This document shows positions 46,222-58,727 of a stretch of DNA of 64,000 nt, piece by piece (the stretch's first letter is position 1; every line of letters starts with the position of its first letter). A program made the translations under genes and the position numbers. Source of the stretch: Pseudevernia furfuracea (lineage: Eukaryota; Ascomycota; Lecanoromycetes; Lecanorales; Parmeliaceae); NCBI GenBank assembly GCA_022315425.1, contig JAIUPT010000036.1, positions 620,001 to 684,000 of the forward strand. The letters are read 5' to 3'. The notes under the pieces were generated by a model. It saw only the letters and a program-made list of their open reading frames with translations, made no database searches and was not told the DNA's origin.

Positions 46222-47464
46222 CTATGGTTGGGTCGAACTCCCCGTCCCGCTTACAACCAGTATCACACTCCCAAACTGCCTCCTCAAATCCTCCTTCTCC
46301 ACATCATGACTATCCTCCACCTCTCCCCAACGCCCGGTCTGCCAGATAACCTCTTGACTGCACGCCCTGGCGGCCTCTTCGATACCGAATCGTCCCGCTG
46401 CCTCCCCATGCACGTCTGCTAGCTTCAAATGTTCGCTCCATTCGCAGACCAACCGAGCCGCAACGCACAAACTCTTGCCAGCCAACGCCGCTCTCTCCAG
46501 CCCCACAAGCTCCCAAGCTGGCAGACCGGCCATCCATCCTTTGATGACGGCGCGGGTGGCCGCAGGCTGCGAGACCGGTAGTATGGATCCATTGTCGAGT
46601 GCGGGTTTCAATTCAACACCGGGCCATACATTTTGCGTGAGATACGACAAGATCGGTTTCGCCGTTCGGACTTGCAGGTCCCTCAATGATTCCCCCCGGA
46701 CATCCTTATCCGATGGATTCGTTGGGGTCGATGCAGGAGCCCAGCAAAGTATTGTATCGGTATCGAGATATCGCAGCAGCGTGTTGATGATGTCGTAACG
46801 TGTTCCCGTCCCAGAAGATGCGGCATGCTGGTTCTCTCCATCTTCGAGGCCGAGGACGTGGGCGCGGGCGCTGATTGAGGTCAGTGGGATGAGGTGGGAG
46901 CGGGTGGCCTGCTGGGCGGAGACAAGGAGATCCCATTCTAGAGCTAGCGCTGTTGCGAGATGTGGTTTGGAATGGGGAATGGTGAGGGGCTCCTTGGTCG
47001 TAGGATTGCGAAGAGCGCGGGTGTCGAGTTTGACCAGATGGTTTTTCTCTACAGTGACCAGATGCGTCAGCCACGTACTTTTTGTAGACAGGATAGACCG
47101 TGGTGTACAGGTGCAATCGAGCGCACTGGGATTGAGTCGTACCATCATCCGTCTGCACACTCACATCTTTCCAAAATCGCTTTTTAATGGCGGTCCCAGG
47201 CTTCATATGGCTTGCTCGCATGTCTTGTCCGCGCTTGAGCAGTTCAGCTTGCCGCCGCCGTCGATCCACTCTTTCGCCATACTGGGATGCTGCGGGTTGT
47301 GGAGCTGCTGGGGGAGGCCCAGTGGCAGTGATGGGCAGAGGAGTGGCGACTCGAGGGGAGGTGGTATGGAGGCATTGGAGGAGCGCTGGAAGACAGGGGG
47401 ATGGCGCGCTCCTGTAAGATGTGTAAAACAAGGGCGAAGATGCCCGGAGTGCAATACGCTTCAT
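46222..47464 (-). CDS. atp12: Mitochondrial F1-ATPase assembly chaperone ATP12
   Basis: Two exons (47143-47464 and 46222-47048; 94-bp intron) encode 382 residues. The N-terminus (KRIALRASSPLFYTSYRSAPS) is a typical mitochondrial presequence. The ATP12 core follows: KKRFWKDVSV, LDTRALRNPTTKEPL, IPHSKPHLATALALEWDLL and RYLDTDTILCWAP, then the helical C-terminal domain (LPAWELVGLERAALAGKSL). Atp12 binds unassembled F1 alpha subunit in the matrix until hexamer assembly. The acidic residue of the helical domain known to matter in yeast appears preserved in the GLERA context. It shares a 310-bp divergent promoter with the BTB gene. Confidence 0.94.
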
Positions 47465-47774
47465 AATCGTCCTCACTCTATAATATACTGAGACTTCGGT
47501 TCGCCGCTTGCTGCGCGATAGAAATCTAAGCGGTCTATATACTAATCTTGAGTGTGATATGGCCACTCCGGCATCTTCTTTAGGGTTCTTAGAAAACATC
47601 CATTTTCTTGGTTTATAAGTTACTTGAAGGTGAGGAGTTCACGCCACCAGACGCCAAAGTCTCACCAAAGTCTTGCACCAATATCGGGTGCACGCAACCT
47701 TTCAAGCTACATGAGTATCTTCGATTTACCGCCCCAATTCTTCATCAAAAATACATAGCGTCAAGAAGCCTAGC
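47465..47774. other. Divergent promoter interval, ATP12 / BTB protein
   Basis: These 310 bases lie between divergent starts. An in-frame upstream ATG for ATP12 exists at 47599, but the presequence start at 47464 is preferred. No specific site is recognised. Confidence 0.4.
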
Positions 47775-48824
47775 ATGCCAAAGCGAAAACACAGCAACGA
47801 CGATCAGTCTAATATGGCCGACGAACAACAAGATACCTGCACAGGCCCAGTATCCCTCGTGATTGACCCTGAAGGTGACCTTTACATGAAGCTCGATTTT
47901 GGGAGTCTCAAGGTTTCCCGCAAAGCTCTTTCTCTCAGCTCCCCAGTCTTCCTTGCCATGCTCGGCGCGAATTCGAATTTCAAAGAGGCGACAGATATAA
48001 CTCTCGACCATGACGGTATTCAAGTTGTCTCATTCGAAGATGACGACTTTGAAGCCATGACTGTTATAGCAAGAATAATTCATCTACAAAGTGACCAAGT
48101 GGCGGCCACAATGACATTTAAGCAGCTCTATCAGGTGGCAGTATTGTGTGACAAGTACGATCTGAATAGATGTCTCGGGCCTTGGAAGGATATTTGGGCA
48201 AACCCGTACCTCGACTGCTATGCGTGGGACGGATATGAAGAATGGCTCTTCATGTCCATAGTCTTCCGTTATGATAGTATCTTCGAAGAGGTCACACGAC
48301 ATCTTGTCATCAACTCAGCAATCTCCGAGCAAGGCACACTCGTCACCCCTAGTAGTTTTGACCTTAGCGAAGGCATATCTTCGGCCATCTTAGGTAAGTG
48401 AATCCCAAAAAATCGAGAGTCCGGGCACTAAACACGGACAGATCGAATCACAAAATCTAGAGCAGAAACGATGTTTGTGGTCCTTGACCTTTACTGGCAG
48501 GAATTTTGCAAGTTACGAGCCAGTAGCACGGCACGCGTCTGCAAGATCGGTGGGGTGAACGTAGCAGAATGTGATGCTATTAATCTCGGATGTTTATATC
48601 AGCAGCTTCCAGAACTTCAAGATCCTCGACAAGCCACGGGCGCCTGCCGTAAGACCGTCAAAAATATGATCGAGGCTTCTGCCGGCATTCTGGAATTGAG
48701 CGGAGCGCTAATATTCAAATTTGGGGACCATAGGCCTTGCGCTATAGGGCCACGTCTTGCAGCTGAGGCGGGAAAGTTGCTTGATGCTGTGGAGGGGCTG
48801 GACTTGTATGACTTTATTTGCTAG
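47775..48824 (+). CDS. BTB/POZ-domain protein (fungal)
   Basis: Two exons (47775-48393 and 48442-48824; 48-bp intron with donor GTAAGT) encode 333 residues. The first half is a BTB fold: SLVIDPEGDLYMKLD, then SLKVSRKALSLSSPVFLAML (the conserved V-x-R-x-x-L...SPVF core), a DDDFEAMTVIARIIHL segment, and a FKQLYQVAVLCDKYDL helix. The second half has no known domain: helices plus a Cys-containing LGCLYQQLPEL segment. Fungal genomes carry many such stand-alone BTB genes of unknown role; some are thought to bridge Cul3 ligases. It is probably not a transcription factor, since no zinc fingers are present. Confidence 0.82.
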
Positions 48825-49630
48825 CAGTCACGACCACTTGAGATCAACGGAGGTTGCACTTGAGATCTGCTGACAGTATCTGGAACGATACTCGGTCGGC
48901 TTTCCTGTCTCGATGTAGCATAGTCTTTCGTTTTCTCAGTGGGCTCGCAGCGTGGACTACTCGTCGTGTTGGACTCCGCAATCTCAGATAGTGACGCGTC
49001 AGTACGCTCATCATATTCGCGGTTGCTCTTGGTGTACGTGGCTACAGTCAGCGCTCTTAGTATTGATCTGCAAATCAAGAGTCAATAGATGCGACAACAA
49101 AGGCCTAGTCACTAAAAGATTCATGCTACGCGGGACTCACGTCCATAGCCAGCTAGATATTACCATTCGTCCAAGATTCTCCATTTGGCTGATACCGTCT
49201 CATATACTTATTGTGTCTTACAGATACATTTTCCAACCGCTTTGGAGAACACCGCTCAAAGTCTAGGACAATGGTACGTTACAATTGGGGTCCCTGGCTC
49301 AGTCAAGGCAGCGCTTGCCATTGAATCAGAATATGCTTAGCTGGGTGTTCTGCCATTTTTTCATCCGCGGACATTGTCTCCTATGTATGTGCGACGTCGA
49401 CATTTTTAGCGTGCTGGATTCTCCGCGGGCCTTTTTGATTCTCCTCTGGGGGCTCTTCCTCAAGCTCATGTCACCATGTCGAAACCAGTTTCTATTGCAA
49501 AGGTGCTTTCGACATCTTTAGAAGTGTGGCCTGTCTGGATCCAAAATGCATCTCAACTAGGATATGCTATAATTCGTTCCGCAGTAGTCTTCTCCCTTAT
49601 TACTCCCTTTCTTTGCAGCTGTGAGGCTCG
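48825..49630. other. Intergenic region upstream of broken monooxygenase
   Basis: In these 806 bases I recognise no gene. Small frames (49285-49521, 49476-49661) have no supporting features. Confidence 0.4.
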
Positions 49631-51169
49631 ATGGCAAAGCCATTTCAGGTTATTATTGTAGGTATCACCCTTTTGTTCCAAGGCTTCTGTCCTTGTTCTC
49701 ACTCCAGTCTTTGGCTTTAATGCCTAGAGCATTTTCGCCCCCTATGTCTCTTGATTTCAGTCCTTGGTTGCATCAAAGTCACTATCCTGGGAGCGGTTTG
49801 CCTCGTGTTTACGATTTCGCTACTGAATACTACTTCCACAGGTCGGAGGCTCGCTGGGAGGACTCTTTGCAGATCGTACTCAAACGTCTCGGCCACGTTG
49901 TGCGCATATTCGAGCGCAGCCCTACGCCGCTTTTGCATAATCAAGGTGCCGGGGTAGTCGCAGGAAGTCATACACAAGCCTTTTTCAACAAGTATGACGC
50001 TACAAGGCGGCCGATTGCTGTTACAAGCAAGCTACGACAGTATCTGGATCTGCAGGGCAACCAAATCCATGAAGAGGGCACGGTCCAGAAGATGACTAGT
50101 TGGGATCTGCTTTATTATCTTCTGAGAGCGAATTTCGATGGCGTTGAGAGTGGCTATTGCAAAGTTCCTGAGCCACTTGAAACAGATGGTCAAGGCGCGT
50201 ACGAGTATGGCCACATGGTGAAGAATGTCAAAGACCTGGGTGAGCAGGTCGAATTAGAGTACGAAGACAAAAGGGGCAAAGTCGATACGACGGCAGACTT
50301 GGTCATTGGTGCAGATGGACCCAGCTCGACTTTACGCAGGATCCTCATTCCAGATGTGAAGAGGGATTATGCAGGCTACGTAGCGTGGCGAGGAACAGTA
50401 CCCGAACAGGAAGCATCAGCTACGGCCAAAGGGACATTTGTCGATAAATTTACTTGAACTACCACTCGAGAGGCACGCAGATATTAGCCTATGTTAGAAC
50501 AGGAGAGAACGGATCCCTTGAACCGGGCGAGCGGCTGATAAACTGGGTCTGGTACTGCAATTATCCGCAAGATTCTACAGAATACAAAGAACTTATGACG
50601 GACTCTGATGGGAAGACCCATCATGTTACACTGCCAATTGGGAGAATGAGAAAAAAGATACTGGAGGAGCAAAGGCAGTATGCCCAAAAAGTGCTGCCAC
50701 CCCAATTTGCAGAGATCGTCTGTGACACGAAGCAGCCTTTCATCCAAGCCATCACAGATGTTGTTTCACCGAGGAACTCCTTCTTTGATGGCAAGCTTTT
50801 GTTGATCGGAGATGCCGTTGCAGGCTTTCGACCGCATACAGCTGCCAGCACGAGCCAAGCTGCATTCGATGCGCAGAAGTTGCATGAGCTGAACAATGGA
50901 GAGATCGGACTGGACCAGTAAGTGCATACTTCAGATCCTTTGCTGTGAGCCCCAAGACGTATTCGGCGGGCAGTAGGCTTATTTCACCCTCACACGTGCC
51001 TTGGCAATTGAACCTTTTGCATCAAAGAAGTTATGCTGACTCCGAAGTGTGCAGGTGGGAGGAGGAGACGATGGAGTTTGCCAAACACATGCAAGGGCGA
51101 GGGGTGGAGATGGGTCAGAGGAGTCAGTTTGGGAATCACCCTTTAGCTCAGACGCTGAACTTCTTCTAG
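49631..51169 (+). pseudogene. FAD-dependent monooxygenase, apparently frame-broken
   Basis: A group A flavoprotein monooxygenase is clearly present but not in one frame. Exon 1 (49631-49657, MAKPFQVII) splices to GTCGGAGGC at 49842, supplying the dinucleotide-binding GGSLGGLFA. Immediately after, near 49868, the homologous sequence continues in another frame (IVLKRLGHVVRIFERSP). That frame runs to a stop at 50455-50457, where the family sequence resumes one frame over (NYHSRGTQILAYVRTG). Later landmarks are LVIGADGPSS, LLIGDAVAGFRPH, and a last intron (50918-51054) before WEEETMEF and the stop at 51167. Two small indels therefore interrupt it. They could be sequencing errors or a decayed gene. 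Related enzymes hydroxylate aromatics; the substrate is unknown. Confidence 0.68.
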
Positions 51170-51781
51170 CTGGTGTAGGCGAATTCATGATGAGGACTTT
51201 CTGCTGCTTATTATGTACTCATGATCATGTTGTAGAGAGGAATTGGCTCGGTGGCTCGAAAGATTTGTTCGAAATCTATTCGTGGACCAAAACAAGAATT
51301 TTGCAAAGCTTCATATTGAGGTCCATCCTTTGTTATTAGATACAGATACACAACTACGGCGGACGAGGGCTACTCGTATCACTCCGACAAAATTCCAAAA
51401 TTCCATTTTTTTTTCTTCTAATTTTGCGCCAAAAAACTATAGAATTACAACTTCTTCTAGCTGGTGTAGTATAATACTTTACAAAAGTACGGAGTTAGCG
51501 ATCCAATCAACGCCCAGCAGAAGCCGTCATCCCGCCCCGCCCCGAGGCCTCCCCCTAACTTAGCGTTTGGACTTTGGACGGACCCCCCTCGGCCGAGAAC
51601 CCTGAAGCACTGAAGCCCTGAAGCTCCAAGTTCCACCAACCTACTTGTAGATGTACATCATTGTTATTATTACCTTTCTCTAGAATTCTGACCCCATGCC
51701 TTGAATAACGACTCCCTATCATATTGGCAACCTAAGGTATCAAAGGATCGGCAACCTCTGTTGGTTGCTGCTCATACAACA
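51170..51781. other. Intergenic region upstream of OSH1
   Basis: These 612 bases hold a short CTGAAGC repeat near 51602-51627 and GC-rich sequence around 51520-51560. The remainder is presumably the OSH1 promoter and leader. Confidence 0.4.
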
Positions 51782-54700
51782 ATGTCCGACAAAGGTGCAG
51801 AGGGGTAAGTTCTATCCAGTATTTCCCAAGTCGAATTGGACTGATCAGATCTCGACTCAGCCATAAGCGCTCTAAATCTGCTCTGGCCAAGTCGCTGCTT
51901 CACCGAGATAAATCCAAGAGTATCGACACCGACGGCGAGTCTAGTATTGCAGCTTCCGATGCTGGCTCAGAGCCCCCCTCTCCTACAATCGGCGCCTCGT
52001 CCGGCCACCACTCTTTTGGAGGCCTTCGATCTTCTCGTCACAAAGCCAAGACATCGAGTGGTATTGCTGGTATGGACACCTCAAGTCCCAGCACCGCTGC
52101 TTTGACTCGAGACGCTGCTGCTAAACAACAAGACACTGGCCCTACGATCCAGCAATCTGTCCGGATGTTCAAGCTGTTTGAAATCCTACGAAGCGGAGAC
52201 AGCTCAGCAATTGGCAAAGCTGTGACCGAAACATCTACTATGCCCACCATCAGTGAAGATGCGGAGAAGGGTGCAGCAGCCGGGACAGGGACCTTGGAGG
52301 GCACAACGATCCTACACTTAGCCATCCAGTGCGCCGATCCCTCTGTGGTTGAGCAAATATTATCCGTTGCCAAGGATACACCAGGAGCTAGCATAGATAT
52401 CAATGCCCGAGATCGAGACGGGAATACCCCTCTTCACCTCGCCTCTATGCTCGGGCGGCCCACCACTGTACGCCTGCTACTGGACCAACCAGATGTCAAC
52501 GATTCTCTTTTGAACTACCAGAATCGCTCTGCCTTAGACCTCGCTAAGACACCAGATATCTTTCAGCAATTACAACTTTCTCGCTCATTGTTTATCGATA
52601 CCACTGTCGAAGAAATTCAGAAGCTCGTCAGCAAGCAAAACTATGATCAGCTCCAAACCATTCTTCAGGACTCACGTGTTGAATCTGTCCTCGACGTCAA
52701 CGGTGGAGAGCTTGCAACAGATCCCCGTACCATTGAAAGTGGAGGCACACTACTACATGAAGCCGCGCGCAAAAGGGATACCACGCTGATACAGTTGCTG
52801 CTAATGCATGGAGCTGATCCGTTTCGTCGAGACCACAGGGGTAAACTCCCTCAAGACGTCACAAAAGATGACAGGACACGAAGTATCTTGAGAAAGTCGC
52901 CTGCTGCAGCTGCAGCTCAGAGAGGTATCCAAGAGAAAGCCATCTTAGGCAGCGGTTCTGCTCGATCTCCAGATAATGCGCCTGGCGGAAAGGACGCTCG
53001 AGAGATGAAAGGCTACTTGAAGAAGTGGACCAACTACACAAGTGGATACAAGTTGAGATGGTTCGTCTTGGAGGATGGGGTGCTAAGCTATTATAAGCAT
53101 CAGGATGACGCTGGCTCAGCATGTCGTGGAGCCATCAACATGCGCATTGCCAAGCTCTACATGGACCCCAAAGACAAGACCAGTTTTGAGATACAAGGGA
53201 AATCATCTGTCAAGTATCATCTCAAAGCAGATCATGTCGTGGAAGCCAAGAGGTGGTTTTGGGCGCTGAATAATGCGATACAATGGACCAAAGACGAAGC
53301 CAAAGAGACTGAGAGGCAGAAACAGCAAAAGGAAGAGATGTTACGCCAAGCTAAAGCGGGACAATTGCCACAGCTTGCGGATGAATCAAAGGGGCTCGGA
53401 ACAACAGATGCATCTAGGCTTAGCGGTAAAGGCCTTGCCCCTGCTTCCGCAGTGGGTGTTCCTCTTACAGCGTCTTCATCACGGCTATCATTCCAAGAGT
53501 CGGCATTCGGTGATGAGGAGGGCTCAGTGTACGACTCGTACGAACCCGCCGGTGCGGATAGGGAACTAGCCCGTTCAGTGAGGGGTGCACAAACAACCAC
53601 AATCGCGGGTGACCTGGACGATGAAGAAGAATATGGAGATGATGCGAGTGATCGCGAGATCCAACCCCTTAGCAAGGACGCTTTCAATATCACTGCTCAC
53701 TCAGCCAGTCTACAGCTAAGGCTTCTTGCCCAAGTTTCGGCGGCGCTGCAAGCCGAGGGCTCTAAAGATCAGGCCGTCTCTGTCTCCGATCCTACAGTCA
53801 AACAGGCTCTATCGACGTATGAATCCGCGGTTGCTAGTCTCCAAGGCCTGGTCGGTGACCTGCTTAAGATCTCTCGTGACCGAGATGCGTACTGGCAATA
53901 CAGATTAGATCGGGAAGCAGATGTGCGAAGGCTGTGGGAAGATAGTATGGTACGTGAATATCAAAGCAAACACTTCGTGGTAGAGCTAGCTTGGGTCGAG
54001 CGCATTTCAATGGCAGATTTGAGAAGCTTCCCCCCTTCCCGCTCACTAGTACCCCTTGAGGCTGGACTTTTCCTTGCAAAGTGAAAAGCTGATCCCAGAA
54101 TCTTCACAGGCCCGGGTCGCAAAGGAGCAGGAAGAGCTCGAGGGCCGCATTGGCGAGTCAGAAGAGAAACGAAAACGCACGAAGCGAGCCCTGAAAGAGG
54201 CTTTGGAAGGGACTTCAGACTCTGTTGCGCCGAGTAGAGGCATGTCTCCAGACGAAGGTCAGATTTCGGGAACCCTCGAGAAGCTTCAACTCGACCAGCA
54301 AGGCCCTGCTCGTTCTCGTACAAAATCTATTGGCTTTAGAGACCAAGGGAGGAGGAAGTCTACAATTGCAGATCTCACGAATCTCTCCGATTCAGATTCC
54401 GATGAAGACGAGGAATTTTTTGACGCTGTAGACGCAGGGCAGGTGGAAGTCGTAGATGTGATGCCACCGTCGAGTCCGCCGCCCCTTCCTGAGGACGATA
54501 CGACAGATCAGAAGCCTTCCGAAGATGAAGACCTGCGTGAAAAAAAAATGGCAGACATCAAAACCTCGTTCAAAGGATACGAAGATCCTGTCCGCAAGCG
54601 ATTCAAGATGGAAGCTGACAATAGACCGAAGATCTCTCTCTGGGTAAGTACCCCTAGAGCCTGTTGTTTGTTAGCCACTGACATGAACCTAGGGCATCCT

Positions 54701-56010
54701 CAAATCCATGATCGGAAAGGACATGACCAAAATGACACTACCAGTGTCCTTCAATGAGCCCACTTCTTTATTGCAACGGGTGACAGAAGATATGGTCTGT
54801 CCCGTCCTTTTTTTTTCACCCCGACATCCCATGAGTACCACGTTTCGGGAGTAGAACTAGGGGTCCCACCCTTCCACACATTACTTCTGGACCTAATTAC
54901 TGTCTTGAACAAGGCTAACCTTTGTCGCAGGAATACACCGATCTGTTAGACACGGCAGCTGATCGAGCTGACTCAACCGAGCGCATGGTTTACATTGCAG
55001 CATTCGCCGCGAGTGAATATGCATCAACCATTGGCCGTGTTGCCAAACCTTTCAATCCGTTGCTTGGCGAGACTTATGAATACGTGAGACCAGACAAGGG
55101 CTACCGCTTCTTCATTGAACAAGTTAGCCATCATCCACCCATTGGCGCAGCGTGGGCTGAAGCGCCGAAATGGGACTACTATGGCGAATCAGCAGTCAAG
55201 TCCAAATTTTATGGCAAGTCCTTTGATATCAATCCCTTGGGCACCTGGTTCCTCAAAATCCGTCCTATAAGTGGCGGTGAAGAGCTTTACACCTGGAAAA
55301 AGGTCACCTCCTCCGTAATCGGTATCATTACGGGCTCACCCACAGTCGACAACTACGGCCCCATGGAAATCAAGAACTGGACCACCGGCGAGATCTGCAC
55401 ACTCGATTTTAAGCCTCGCGGCTGGAAAGCATCATCGGCATATCAGGTCAACGGCAAAGTGACAGGCAAGGATGGCAAGACGAAATGGAGCATCGGCGGT
55501 CGCTGGAACGACAAGATCTACGCTCGCTTGACGCCAGGCTTCGAAGACTCGGAGCTCAAACCCGGCAAGTCCCAAGAACCAGGATCCAATCAAGCCTTCC
55601 TGGTCTGGGAAGCCCACCCTCGCCCCCCTAATATCCCATTCAACCTGACCCCTTTCGTCGTGACTTTTCAAAACCTCCCTTCCAACCTCCGCCCGTACCT
55701 CCCACCCACCGATACCCGTCTTCGCCCCGACCAGCGCGCTATGGAGGACGGCGAGTACGACACCGCTGCTACAGAGAAGAATCGGGTGGAAGAAAAGCAA
55801 AGGGCCAAGAGGAGGGAGAGAGAGGCTAGGGGAGAAGAATTCCTGCCGAAGTGGTTCAGCAAGGGGAGGTGTGACGTTACGGGAGAGGAATACTGGGTCA
55901 CTAATGGGCGGTATTGGAGGGTGAGGGATGAGGTGGGGAGTGGCAGTGGGAGATGGGAGCGGGTGGGGGTTGACGATATCTTTGGGAAGGATGAGGAGGA
56001 GAAGAGGTAA
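51782..56010 (+). CDS. osh1: Oxysterol-binding protein homologue OSH1 type (ANK-PH-FFAT-ORD)
   Basis: Five exons (51782-51804, 51861-53949, 54110-54643, 54693-54794, 54931-56010) encode 1275 residues. Exon 1 encodes seven codons plus two bases. The order is ankyrin repeats ([39 protein letters not shown]), a PH domain from about residue 390 ([20 protein letters not shown]) that binds phosphoinositides, a coiled coil, a FFAT motif near residue 806 (DEEFFDAVD) for ER VAP proteins, and a C-terminal ORD with the fingerprint EQVSHHPP near residue 979. In yeast Osh1 works at nucleus-vacuole and Golgi contacts, exchanging sterol and PI4P. All parts needed for a contact-site lipid transfer protein are present. 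Confidence 0.95.
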
Positions 56011-56332
56011 AAGGGGTCGGCGAGATGACTGAGCGGCCCTTGTGATCCACGGGTGGTTAACGACAGCATAGCGGAGCATTCTTGATTTATTAAATCCTGG
56101 ATGGACTAAACAATATACTGAATTTTGTTATCAATGCATGCTTTACAAATTCCATGCAAATCTATTGACAGTTCCTTATTCCTTATGTCAAGATGCAATA
56201 CCGTCCTTCATGTACAGTACCACACTCGACGACCTCGTCGATTCCACACCTTTTCTTCTCGGCAACCTGATCGCTCTCACCCTCTCACCCGCCCGCTCCT
56301 TTTCCCCTTCTTCTCCCATCCGTCATCCATGA
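56011..56332. other. Convergent intergenic region, OSH1 / coiled-coil protein
   Basis: These 322 bases lie between converging genes; nothing supported is seen. Confidence 0.5.
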
Positions 56333-58027
56333 TCACACCCGCCCCGGCGCACTAATGTCCCTCCTCAACTCCCCAACCTCCACCATCCTCTTCCTCGGCG
56401 TTCCATTTCCTGCGGCTATACTTCTTGCCCTACCTCTCCTCTGTCGGATCTGCTCCAAGGCGTCTTCTCGGCTGATTCCTCCTGGCGTAGCTGGCGCAGG
56501 GGTGAAAGGTAGGTCGTCTTTCAGAGGTATGGTGACTGTTTTGGTGTAGCTGATGGTTCGTGGTGGTGGATTGGGAAGAGGACGGGGCGTATGGGGGAAG
56601 GTGACCGAGGGAGTTGGTGGGATGGGGGATGATGTATGGAGGCTTGAGAGGTTGGTGGCTTGTGGTGTTGACTGGGGAGCTTGTGTGGAGGGTTCGGCTG
56701 TTTCTTCTGGTGGAGGAGAAGCGGATGGTTTGAATGGTGACGGCACTTTGTAGAATGTACCTGTTGTTGGAGAGAAATTGAGGAGATTTTGGTCTGTATT
56801 TTCACGCTGTAAAGAGGGATGTCGCGGTGGTGTGGATGGTTGTTGGTCTTGTGCTGGCGCTGGCGCTGGAACCGGCTGAGCAATATCTTCCGGAAGTGAT
56901 TCTGTGGCCGGTTCTGAAGCAGGCTTTTCATATTCCTCTGCGATCTTGGATGCCATCTCCGCCATCTGCATAGCCAAGGTATCATCGTGGACGTATGCGA
57001 TTCCCTGTCTCTCCGCGATGCGGCAGGAGCAGCATTGGAACTGGCATTCCATTTTCATGAAGTGGACTTGGTCGTCTGCTCGAAGCCTCATTCGCTTCTC
57101 CATCCTCAGTTGTTCCTTCACTGCCTCCAGCTGGTCTTGTACTTGAGGGGCTTCCGGGTCCACGTTCTCCTTCATGCTCTCACTTCTCCGGCTTCGCTTT
57201 TTTGGCGAGGCAAACTCGTCTCCATCTCTGGACAGCGGCAGAGCGATCGCTCCCTCGGCTGCTATCCTTGCGACCTCTTCTTCTTTTAAGCTTGTCTTCA
57301 ATGTGTCCCGCTCTTCCTCAATGATCTTGTTCTGTTGCTTCTGCTTCTCCATTTCTTCTTGCAGCTCAACAAGCTGGTACTGGGCAGCAAAGGTCTCCTG
57401 CTCTTTCGTGTTCACTTTCCTTCTTTGCACATCGACCTCTTCCCTCATCAACGTGTATTTGTTTCTGGCAGCCTTCAACTCTTCTTGCAGGTTCACTAGT
57501 GCGCTGGACGACTTGAAAGCTTCTTTTCTTGCCCTTCGGACTTCCTTTTCGTAGATTGTTTGCGCATGGACCTGCGTCTCTTTGGATCGTTGTAGCTCCT
57601 CCTGTCGTCTCGATCAGCGGAATCCATCCGTAAGGGTGGGTTGTCCTACCATGACAGCCTCCACTCTCTCGCCGACCCTCCTTTCTCTCGCTCTCCCTTC
57701 TTCGACATCCTGTCTCAATAGCCTGTTCTCCTCCCTCAGCCTTCGCGTCTCACTCTCAGCTTCCTCGCGCCCCAACACAGCCCGTTTTAGGGCAGCCTCA
57801 CTATCCTTTCTTCGTTGTGCAGCCTCCTTGCTCAAGTTATTAAACTGTGCAACTTTGCCTTGAACATCTGAGTTGCCCCGCGAATGTAGGATAAATGGAT
57901 CATTCTGTATGTTGGAGATAAAAGGTAGCGATGGCGATTGGGGGAGTTGCTGTCTGTTTGCGCGTTCTGGCGAGACTGGGAAAAGGGGAGTACCTGGAGA
58001 GGCTGGAAAGCTGAAGACTGGATCCAT
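56333..58027 (-). CDS. Uncharacterised coiled-coil protein
   Basis: Two exons (57650-58027 and 56333-57601; 48-bp intron with donor GTAGGA) encode 548 residues. The start MDPVFSFPASPG at 58027 was chosen; the frame is open to 58162. Residues ~60-300 are a near-continuous coiled coil (Glu/Arg/Lys/Gln heptads), interrupted by a basic SPKKRSRRSESMKEN stretch that could be a nuclear localisation signal with Ser-Pro sites. Then comes a small Cys cluster (ECQFQCCSCRI). The C-terminal 250 residues are Pro/Ser/Thr-rich with many TP and SP sites, ending in an Arg-rich tail. I do not recognise the family. Ser/Thr-Pro density and coiled coil fit a cell-cycle or cytoskeletal scaffold, but that is only a guess. 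Confidence 0.8.
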
Positions 58028-58727
58028 GGGATTGGATTCAGTAGACTTAGATCCTTGTGTCCCAGACTGTGATGCAAGTAAGTCGCGGAGTAACAGAACA
58101 CAACGACTCACGACGCACGAGGCGACTGCGCTAGCTGCGTTGCTGGGCAACGCCCGCTTCACGCTAATGCACTGCGCCTAATCCAGCAATGACTAAGGTA
58201 AGACCTCAGGGTTTTTTCATTTCGGCATTCTCAAAATGAAGCCGATGCACTATCATATGAACTTACAAGCTCATTAAGTCAGACCATTTCACTATCGCTC
58301 TCAAAGTTTGCTGATAGCAGACGATCATTTGTGCAAAGGCTCAATACAGACAACTTTTGCCCTCTTGTTTTCCTCCCTTAAGCCCAGCTTATGTGATATC
58401 TTCATCTCATTCTCTATTATCTCCAGCCTTTCTTGCATTCTTATCGCTTATAGTTGACCTTCTATTGTTGAATCTCCCTGTTCTCCCTCTCTTAATCCCT
58501 CAAGCAAACGAATACTTTGACACACTGGTACAATTGGCAGTCAATAATCAAGAGTCTAAAGATGATGTGAGACGGTGAATATATATCTAGGTTGAAATAC
58601 CTGAACCCTAGAGAAACCCCAAGAATATAGAAATATGACCAGAAAAGTGGGAGCCTGAACCCACCGTCCAAATGAAGGACCAATCCCACCAGCAAAGAGA
58701 CTTTCCTATCCCCTGATTCTGTAAGTA
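58028..58727. other. Intergenic region between two minus-strand genes
   Basis: These 700 bases are mainly promoter and leader of the coiled-coil gene and 3' flank of the 834-residue gene. No other feature is seen. Confidence 0.4.
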
